NCBI RefSeq assembly: GCF_946480185.1 | Contig: NZ_CAMLIG010000003.1 | Location: forward strand, 255,851 to 319,850 | From: an uncultured Pedobacter sp. | GTDB lineage: Bacteria > Bacteroidota > Bacteroidia > Sphingobacteriales > Sphingobacteriaceae | DNA: 64,000 nt | Reading direction: 5' to 3' | In this document: positions 62,320 to 64,000 of the stretch, in pieces | Numbering within the stretch: position 1 is the stretch's first letter | How the letters are laid out: each line of letters starts with the position of its first letter | Made by a program: the position numbers and the translations under genes | The notes under the pieces: generated by a model | What the model saw: the letters and a program-made list of their open reading frames with translations, nothing else | Told to the model about the DNA's origin: nothing | Database searches by the model: none

Positions 62320-62726
62320 AAATCAGGACCTTTCGTCCGATTTATTTTTTTGAGTGCTTGCTTTCTTTTACTGTCCAAACGTTTTTGAACAGATGCAAAA
62401 CTAGGTTTCGATTTTTTTCTGGGTTTTTCAACTAGCAAACTATTTTCGATAAGTATAAACGCTTTTTTAATGGCAATTTCTTTATTTCTTAACTGAGATC
62501 TATCTTCTTCGGCAGCTACAGAAAAAATTCCATCATTACTTATCCTATTGCCGAGTTTAGCTTTTATCCGCACCAAATCCTCTTCGCAAAAAGCAACAGT
62601 TTCGCTTACATTCCAAAGTAATTCAACCTTAGTTTCTACCTTATTTACGTTTTGCCCGCCTTTTCCGCCACTTCTAGAAGTTTTAAAGCTAAACTCCTTT
62701 TGCAAAAGCTCTTTATTAAATTTCAT
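62316..62726 (-). CDS. arfB: Alternative ribosome-rescue factor / class I release-factor-like peptidyl-tRNA hydrolase
   Basis: 136 residues from MKFNKELLQKEF; a start 21 bases upstream adds residues of no family match. The GGQ motif lies at residues 23-25 in RSGGKGGQNVNK, with NKVETKVEL and a basic C-terminal tail (KPRKKSKPSFASVQKRLDSKRKQ) that fits the empty mRNA channel of stalled ribosomes. Frees non-stop ribosomes by hydrolysing peptidyl-tRNA. Convergent with lpxR, divergent from porQ. Confidence 0.94.
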   Translation of the reverse strand: MKFNKELLQKEFSFKTSRSGGKGGQNVNKVETKVELLWNVSETVAFCEEDLVRIKAKLGNRISNDGIFSVAAEEDRSQLRNKEIAIKKAFILIENSLLVEKPRKKSKPSFASVQKRLDSKRKQALKKINRTKGPDF

Positions 62727-62750
62727 AATTAAAGCTAAATTAGCCATATC

Positions 62751-63800
62751 ATGCTTAAAAAGATTTTCTTCCTACTTTTTTGTTCGATGTTTTCGCTCAT
62801 TACCCTTTGCAAAGCACAAATTGGAGGAAAAGGCGTATTCCGATTTTTAAATTTACCCAACTCGGCAAAAGTTGCGGCTTTAGGCAATGCGCTACCCATG
62901 CAGATTAACGCAGATTTTGACGAAACCTTTGCCAATCCGTCTTTACTTTCAAACATCCATCAAAATTCACTGGCTTTAAATTACAGTAATTATGTTGCCG
63001 ACATTAATTTTGGAGACCTCCAATACGCACTAAAATTAAAGACCGAGCAAACGCTATCCTTAGGCTTAATGTTTATTAATTACGGAAGTTTTGATGAGTA
63101 TGATGCCACAGCTACGCCAACTGGCAACAATTTTACAGCCGGAGACTACTTATTAAATGTAGGCTACTCCAAAAACTGGAAGAAAAAAATCTATTACGGT
63201 GTTAACGCAAAACTGATTTATGGCTCTTACGATATTTATAATTCTTTAGCAATTGCTACAGATTTAGCAGTTACCTACAAAGATTCCGCTGACAATTTAG
63301 CTACCGGAATTATACTAAAAAATATTGGCTATCAGTTAAATGCTTTTGACCAGCAAAGAGAAAACCTCCCTTTTGAAATTGCTATTTCCTTATCAAAAAA
63401 ATTACGCTTCGCTCCTTTCAGGTACCATATCACCTATAATAATCTCCAACAATTCAATCTCAGCTATTATAACCCAAATACAAGCGATGATACCGATTTG
63501 ATAAGCGGAGAATCAACGGATAAAAAATCGTCTTTTGCAGATAAGTTCAGTCGCCATTTAATTTTTGGGGCAGAAATTCTTTTATCGCCCGCATTTAATC
63601 TTCAAGCTGGCTATAATTTACAGCAAAGCAAAGAGTTAAGCGTAAGTGGCTTGGGCGGTCTCTCAGGTCTTTCTTTCGGCTTTTCTCTTCATCTTAAAAA
63701 ACTAAGTTTAGGTTACGCACATTCCACCTTAAACCTGGCCGGCAGCAATAATTATTTTTCTTTAACGCTGAACCCAAGTTTTTTGAATTTTGTTAGATAG
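62751..63800 (+). CDS. porQ: Type IX secretion system protein PorQ
   Basis: 349 residues with a signal peptide (cleavage near CKAQIGG, about residue 24). The region GKGVFRFLNLPNSAKVAALGN is the family hallmark; the rest is a predicted outer-membrane beta-barrel ending in SLTLNPSFLNFVR. PorQ is an outer-membrane component of the Bacteroidota type IX secretion system, tied to the C-terminal signal peptidase PorU. Only this T9SS gene is in the window. Divergent from arfB with 24 bases between the start codons. Confidence 0.93.
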   Translation: MLKKIFFLLFCSMFSLITLCKAQIGGKGVFRFLNLPNSAKVAALGNALPMQINADFDETFANPSLLSNIHQNSLALNYSNYVADINFGDLQYALKLKTEQTLSLGLMFINYGSFDEYDATATPTGNNFTAGDYLLNVGYSKNWKKKIYYGVNAKLIYGSYDIYNSLAIATDLAVTYKDSADNLATGIILKNIGYQLNAFDQQRENLPFEIAISLSKKLRFAPFRYHITYNNLQQFNLSYYNPNTSDDTDLISGESTDKKSSFADKFSRHLIFGAEILLSPAFNLQAGYNLQQSKELSVSGLGGLSGLSFGFSLHLKKLSLGYAHSTLNLAGSNNYFSLTLNPSFLNFVR

Positions 63801-63807
63801 TTTATCG

Positions 63808-63867
63808 TTGATGGTTGATAGTCAACAGCTCATAGTCCGTTGTCCGCAGTTTGGGAGGATATTTAGG
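63808..63867. repeat. 60-bp direct repeat, copy 1
   Basis: Starts TTGATGGTTGATAG, runs through GTCCGTTGTCCGCAG to GGATATTTAGG. About 57 of 60 bases match copy 2 at 63922. Gene-free. Confidence 0.9.
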
Positions 63868-63921
63868 ATGTAAAAAAATTATTTAAGAGGATTTGTTTCT
63901 CTTTTGTTGATGCATGATTGG

Positions 63922-63981
63922 TTGATGGTTGATAGTCAATAGTTAATAGTCCGTTGTCCGCAGTTTGGGAGGATATTTAGG
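63922..63981. repeat. 60-bp direct repeat, copy 2
   Basis: Same sequence as 63808-63867 except about three substitutions near GTCAATAGTTAA. Copies are 54 bases apart, and the last stretch 63982-64000 has no feature. Confidence 0.9.
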
Positions 63982-64000
63982 TAGTAAAAATTTGATTTAG

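Noticed and set aside
63801..64000. CRISPR array at the right edge (repeats with a spacer)
   Set aside because: Only two 60-bp copies with a 54-base gap, no dyad repeat and no cas genes.

Overview
The window reads as a chromosomal segment of a low-GC (by eye, roughly 35-40%) member of the Bacteroidota, most likely a Sphingobacteriaceae (Pedobacter-like) genome. Reasons: the type IX secretion protein PorQ, large TonB-dependent receptors with carboxypeptidase-like N-terminal domains, the Bacteroidota -7 promoter word TAnnTTTG in front of many genes, lack of clear Shine-Dalgarno sequences, and intergenic 'word' repeats that I recall from this group. Most genes are ordinary housekeeping genes in short operons of mixed orientation with rho-independent hairpins between them.

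Layout. 1-2.1 kb: start of a membrane protein cut by the window edge, a small membrane protein, an NsrR-like Rrf2 regulator, a Rieske protein and a YdeI-type protein. 2.2-8.5 kb: PAP2 phosphatase, LOG protein, aldo/keto reductase, a 969-residue TonB receptor and a divergent second Rrf2 regulator, followed by a REP-like palindrome cluster. 8.6-13 kb: guaB and a pair of M16 peptidases (one active, one lacking the zinc motif). 13-19.6 kb: a YoeB-type toxin-antitoxin pair, a vitamin B12 uptake operon (cobalamin riboswitch, BtuB-like receptor, DUF6580-type membrane protein), a two-component system and a lipoprotein. 19.7-23.6 kb: phosphosugar mutase, then an accessory patch: a nuclease with three nuclease-like domains (HNH plus two PD-(D/E)XK-like) bracketed by a 13-bp inverted repeat, and a HigBA module whose toxin gene carries a one-base frameshift.

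23.6-37 kb: S41 protease, a HAD-like and ATP-grasp-like pair, a LolD-type ATPase, sucC, gpsA, an RNase H-like protein, amt, tRNA-Arg(CCG), ychF, corA, a YhcC-type radical SAM protein and a cupin/JmjC protein. 37-46.9 kb: glgB with a lysine/alanine-rich histone-H1-like tail, a GH31 glucosidase, DUF4442, GNAT, MATE, and a MacB-type permease. 46.9-47.3 kb is a gene-free stretch with two dispersed repeat words. 47.3-58.6 kb: queA, ispD, a MazF/PemK toxin-antitoxin pair with a perfect operator palindrome, a 49-residue membrane protein, a DUF2795 protein, cobalamin adenosyltransferase, ABC ATPase, gatC, plsC, trpS, a deoxynucleoside kinase, kdsB, a YitT protein, a succinate-semialdehyde dehydrogenase and a TPR protein. 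58.8-64 kb: lon, lpxR, arfB, porQ and a 60-bp direct repeat.

Themes: B12 uptake (riboswitch, BtuB, DUF6580) joins adenosyltransferase at 50.4 kb; glgB and GH31 form a glycogen/alpha-glucan pair; kdsB, lpxR and plsC serve the envelope; three toxin-antitoxin modules lie within 36 kb. The most promising unfamiliar element is the triple-nuclease cassette at 21.5-22.75 kb.
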